A stretch of 64,000 bases of DNA. Origin: Terrabacter tumescens (GTDB lineage: Bacteria > Actinomycetota > Actinomycetes > Actinomycetales > Dermatophilaceae). The stretch spans positions 149,564 to 213,563 of the forward strand of contig NZ_BMNZ01000007.1 in the NCBI RefSeq assembly GCF_014646815.1. The letters run 5' to 3'. The position numbers were made by a program, and so were the translations under genes. The notes under the pieces are model-generated. The model ran no database searches. It was not told the DNA's origin and worked only from the letters and a program-made list of their open reading frames with translations. Below are positions 61,654 to 64,000 of the stretch, piece after piece (within the stretch, counting starts at the first letter, position 1; the number at the start of each line of letters is the position of its first letter).

Positions 61654-61710
61654 GTCCTGCCTCCGTGCCCCGTGAAGTGGTCCGCTGCCGTCACGCTACC
61701 GGGTCGGCGC

Positions 61711-62766
61711 TCACACGTCGTCGAGCAGGCGGTCGAGCGCTTCGGCGCCGGCCGCGACGCTCTTCTCTCGTCCACCCGGTGAGCCGGCAGGGTCATCCCG
61801 CATGGCCAGCAGCGCCGCCAGCCCGGCGCGCACGACCTCTATGACGCCCGCACTCCCCTGCGCGATGCGCAGCCCGTCGTGGGTGGGTGTGACCCGTGCC
61901 GTCCCGCAGCGCCACGTGTCCCCGTCCCGGTCGGACACGGCATACGGCCTCAGGAGGTCGTCGAGCGAGCCGAGGACGTAGGTCGGGCGCGCCCCGCCGG
62001 CGACGAGGTCAGAGGGCCGGTCGACTCCGGTCAGCACCCACGCGGAGTCGATGCCGGCCGCCTCGGCGCCGGCGATGTCGGTGGCCAGGCGGTCACCGAC
62101 CGCAAGGGTCCGCGCCGCGGGCGTCCCGAGTCGCTCCAGCGCCAGCCGGTAGAGCGGCGGGTGCGGCTTGCCGACGACGTGCGGGCGTCGCCGCAGCGCG
62201 CTGGCCAGCAGGTCGACGTACGCGCCGTTGCCGGGCGACTGCCCCCACGGCAGCGGCAGCGTCGCATCGTCGTTGGTCGCGACCCACGGCAAGCCCGTCG
62301 TCAGGAGTCGGGCCGCGGTCTCGAAGTCGCTGACGCGCAGCTGCTTGCCGTAGCCCTGCAGCACGGCCCGGACTGCCTCGAGCCCGTGGGTGTCCACGCT
62401 CGGGTCGACCGGCACGAGACCGGCGTCCCTCAGGGCCTCGACGGCGCCCTCGCCCCCGAGCGCGAGCACGGCAGACCCGGGCTCGAGCTTCTGGGCGAGA
62501 CGAGCCGCCCCGGCCTGCGCGCTGGACACGACGTCGGACGCCGTCGCGGGCGCACCGGCGTCCGCGATCTGCGCGGCCACGTCGGCAGGGACCCGCGAGG
62601 CGTTGTTCGTGGCGTAGACGACGCGCACGCCGCGCGCCACGAGCTCCTGCAGGGCTTCGGCCGCACCGGGGACGGCGTCAGCACCGCGGTAGACGACTCC
62701 GTCGAGATCGCACACCAAGCCGTCGTATGCCGTGACGAGCGGTTCCAGCGGCTCCACCGTGTCCAT
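61711..62766 (-). CDS. HAD-superfamily (IIA, NagD-like) phosphatase
   Basis: 351 residues. Motif I YDGLVCDLDGVVYRG, motif II VYATNNAS, motif III/IV VGKPHPPLYRLAL and GDRLATDIAGAEAAG. The cap is the C2 type. A ~75-residue C-terminal extension is not part of the core. Probably acts on a small phosphorylated metabolite. ATG at 62764-62766 has AGGAGG upstream. Confidence 0.93.
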   Translation of the reverse strand: MDTVEPLEPLVTAYDGLVCDLDGVVYRGADAVPGAAEALQELVARGVRVVYATNNASRVPADVAAQIADAGAPATASDVVSSAQAGAARLAQKLEPGSAVLALGGEGAVEALRDAGLVPVDPSVDTHGLEAVRAVLQGYGKQLRVSDFETAARLLTTGLPWVATNDDATLPLPWGQSPGNGAYVDLLASALRRRPHVVGKPHPPLYRLALERLGTPAARTLAVGDRLATDIAGAEAAGIDSAWVLTGVDRPSDLVAGGARPTYVLGSLDDLLRPYAVSDRDGDTWRCGTARVTPTHDGLRIAQGSAGVIEVVRAGLAALLAMRDDPAGSPGGREKSVAAGAEALDRLLDDV

Positions 62767-62833
62767 GCGACCTCCTCGAGGACGACCCTACGGGGCGGTC
62801 GTGGACGGTGGAGCACACGTCCGGAGACGACCA

Positions 62834-62861
62834 CGGGCCCGACCTGTGGCGGTCGGGCCCG
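62834..62861 (-). terminator. Terminator of the TPR gene
   Basis: Perfect 11-bp stem CGGGCCCGACC / GGTCGGGCCCG around TGTGGC, 15 bases past the stop at 62877. It separates the TPR gene from the HAD gene. Confidence 0.85.
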
Positions 62862-62876
62862 TTCGGCGTGCGTCGC

Positions 62877-64000
62877 TCAGCGCTCGTCGCGCTCGTGGCG
62901 CTCGTCGTCGTCCTCGTCGTCCTCGTCGTCCTCGTCGTCCTCGTCGTCCTCGTCGGCGTGGCCGACGGGCTGGACGGGGTAGTCGTCCTCGTCCTCGTCA
63001 CCGAGCAGGTCGGTGAGCTCGACGCCGTCGAGCTCCTCGAGGCGCTCGGCCGCGTCGGTGGTCAGCTCGTGGTCGGCGTCCGCGGCCCGGGCGAACCAGT
63101 CGCGGGCGACCTCGAGGTCACCGGCTGCGAGCTTGGCGTCGGCGTACGCGTAGTAGAGACGCGCGGCGGATGGGCGGTTCGGGTTGATCCGCTTCACGAG
63201 GTCGCTGAGCCCGGCCGCAGCGGCATCGAGCTGACCGAGGTCGCGGCGGATCCCGGACACGACGATGGCCAGCTCAACACGGTCGTCGATGGCCAGGTTG
63301 TTGGCCTCCTCCGACTGCGCCAGCTCGAGGGCCTTGTCGTGGCGGCCCAGGGCGCGCTCGCAGTCGACCATGAGGGGCAGCAGGTGGCTCGACCCCGACA
63401 AGCGGCGAACCGTGCGGAACTCACCGAGCGCACGGGCCCAGTCGCCGAGGCGGTAGGCCACGAGCCCCAGGGACTCACGCGCGGCGGGCACGCGGCCGGC
63501 GCGGCGCACGGCGGTCTCGGCGTGGGCCAGGGCGGCCTCGGGCTCGACGTCGAGCAGCTCGGCCACCATGACGAGGTGCTGCGCGACGCCCTCGGCGTTC
63601 TCCTTGGACAGGGTGCGCAGCTGGTTCTTGACGCCGCGGTCGACCTCCTGGCCGGTGACACCCTCGCGGATGGCCGGCTCGGGCTTGCGCGGGGACTTGG
63701 GCGTCAGGCGCTGACCGCCTCGACGATCCTCGCCCTGGGGACGGCCTGCGCCCCCACGAGGCCGGTCCTCGAAGCGTCGGGGTCCACGGTCGTCACGACC
63801 CGTACCAGAGCGGCGGTCGTCGGACCGGTACCCGCCGCGGTCACTGCTGCCGCCGCTGGAGCGGCGGTCGTCCGAGCGGTACCCGCCACGGTCGCTGCCA
63901 CCGCTGGAGCGGCGGTCGTCGGAACGGTACCCGCCACGGTCGCTGCCACCGCCGGAGCGGCGGTCGTCCGACCGGTACCCGCCACGGTCGCTGCCACCGC
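62877..64000 (-). CDS. TPR protein with RGG-type repeat domain and acidic tail, 5' end outside window
   Basis: About 373 visible residues; the start lies beyond base 64000. Three parts: (1) four 16-residue repeats of the type GGSDRGGYRSDDRRSS (48-bp units, 63800-64000), then an Arg/Gly-rich stretch to TPKSPRKPEP; (2) a TPR-like helical region (EAALAHAETAVRRAGRVPAA, WARALGEFRTVRRLSG, LYYAYADAKLAAGDLEVARDW); (3) an acidic tail of repeated Asp-Glu-Asp from GTCGTCCTC DNA repeats near 62906-62960. The repeat frame was fixed by continuity with the TPR part. The other minus-strand frame also stays open here but encodes only Ala/Thr repeats. Role unknown; the charge pattern suggests RNA binding or condensate formation. 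Confidence 0.85.
   Translation of the reverse strand, partial: GGSDRGGYRSDDRRSGGGSDRGGYRSDDRRSSGGSDRGGYRSDDRRSSGGSSDRGGYRSDDRRSGTGRDDRGPRRFEDRPRGGAGRPQGEDRRGGQRLTPKSPRKPEPAIREGVTGQEVDRGVKNQLRTLSKENAEGVAQHLVMVAELLDVEPEAALAHAETAVRRAGRVPAARESLGLVAYRLGDWARALGEFRTVRRLSGSSHLLPLMVDCERALGRHDKALELAQSEEANNLAIDDRVELAIVVSGIRRDLGQLDAAAAGLSDLVKRINPNRPSAARLYYAYADAKLAAGDLEVARDWFARAADADHELTTDAAERLEELDGVELTDLLGDEDEDDYPVQPVGHADEDDEDDEDDEDDEDDDERHERDER

Noticed and set aside
63704..63997. Ala/Thr-repeat open frame on the minus strand
   Set aside because: It is the alternative frame of the RGG repeat; only the RGG frame joins the TPR protein.
63800..64000. Possible CRISPR-like array (48-bp repeats)
   Set aside because: Units are contiguous with no spacers and stay in frame with the TPR gene; they are coding tandem repeats.

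Overview
The window is very GC-rich, gene-dense chromosomal DNA from an actinobacterium. GC-ending codons, frequent GTG and TTG starts, the pyr and aro gene orders, and the SteA, MctB and HelD genes all fit Micrococcales. A family near Intrasporangiaceae is my guess, not a demonstrated placement. Most genes lie on the minus strand in long, tightly packed operons, and at least 17 junctions are 4-base ATGA or GTGA start/stop overlaps.

Region by region. 1-7386: the pyrimidine operon pyrR-pyrB-pyrC-carA-carB (carB runs off the left edge), preceded by nusB and efp. pyrR has a PyrR-type binding loop next to its ribosome binding site. 7596-9686: a HelD/HelR-type RNA polymerase-recycling ATPase on the plus strand. 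9.7-20.4 kb: an accessory island with three toxin-antitoxin-like pairs, lipoproteins, a leucine-rich-repeat-variant protein, a frameshifted tyrosine recombinase and two related IS110-family elements. It separates efp-nusB-pyr from the aro genes. 20.5-29.9 kb: aroQ, aroB, aroK, aroC, a prepilin peptidase-like protein, aroE, mltG, ruvX and alaS. 30.2-36.3 kb: an oligopeptide ABC transporter (oppC-oppA-oppB-oppD-oppF). 36.6-49.1 kb: rarA, an MMPL exporter, GNAT, VOC and AraC genes, a secreted PNGase A-like amidase, aspS, an acyltransferase, a LysR/EamA divergent pair and a YchJ-like protein. 49.1-62.8 kb: Nudix hydrolase, pyrG, a GT4 glycosyltransferase, MurJ, an MraY-like protein, MctB, SteA, recN, nadK, tlyA, a small conserved gene and a HAD phosphatase. 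62.9-64.0 kb: a TPR protein with an RGG-type repeat domain and an acidic tail, running off the right edge.

The strongest finding is in the two IS110 elements. The non-coding left end of each holds a predicted bridge RNA. Its four guide segments can be read directly against that element's own ends and flanks, and they covary between the copies. From this I infer a GC core and a GCGGC/CATG-type insertion site. A second genome-scale signal is the heptamer GGCATAC/GTATGCC, found at least 28 times. Inside genes it usually falls on Ala-Tyr or Tyr-Ala pairs and forces the rare codons GCA, TAT and once ATA, which suggests selection on the DNA word itself.

Three single-base frameshifts (LRV protein, first IS110 transposase, integrase) suggest the island is decaying, although assembly error cannot be excluded.
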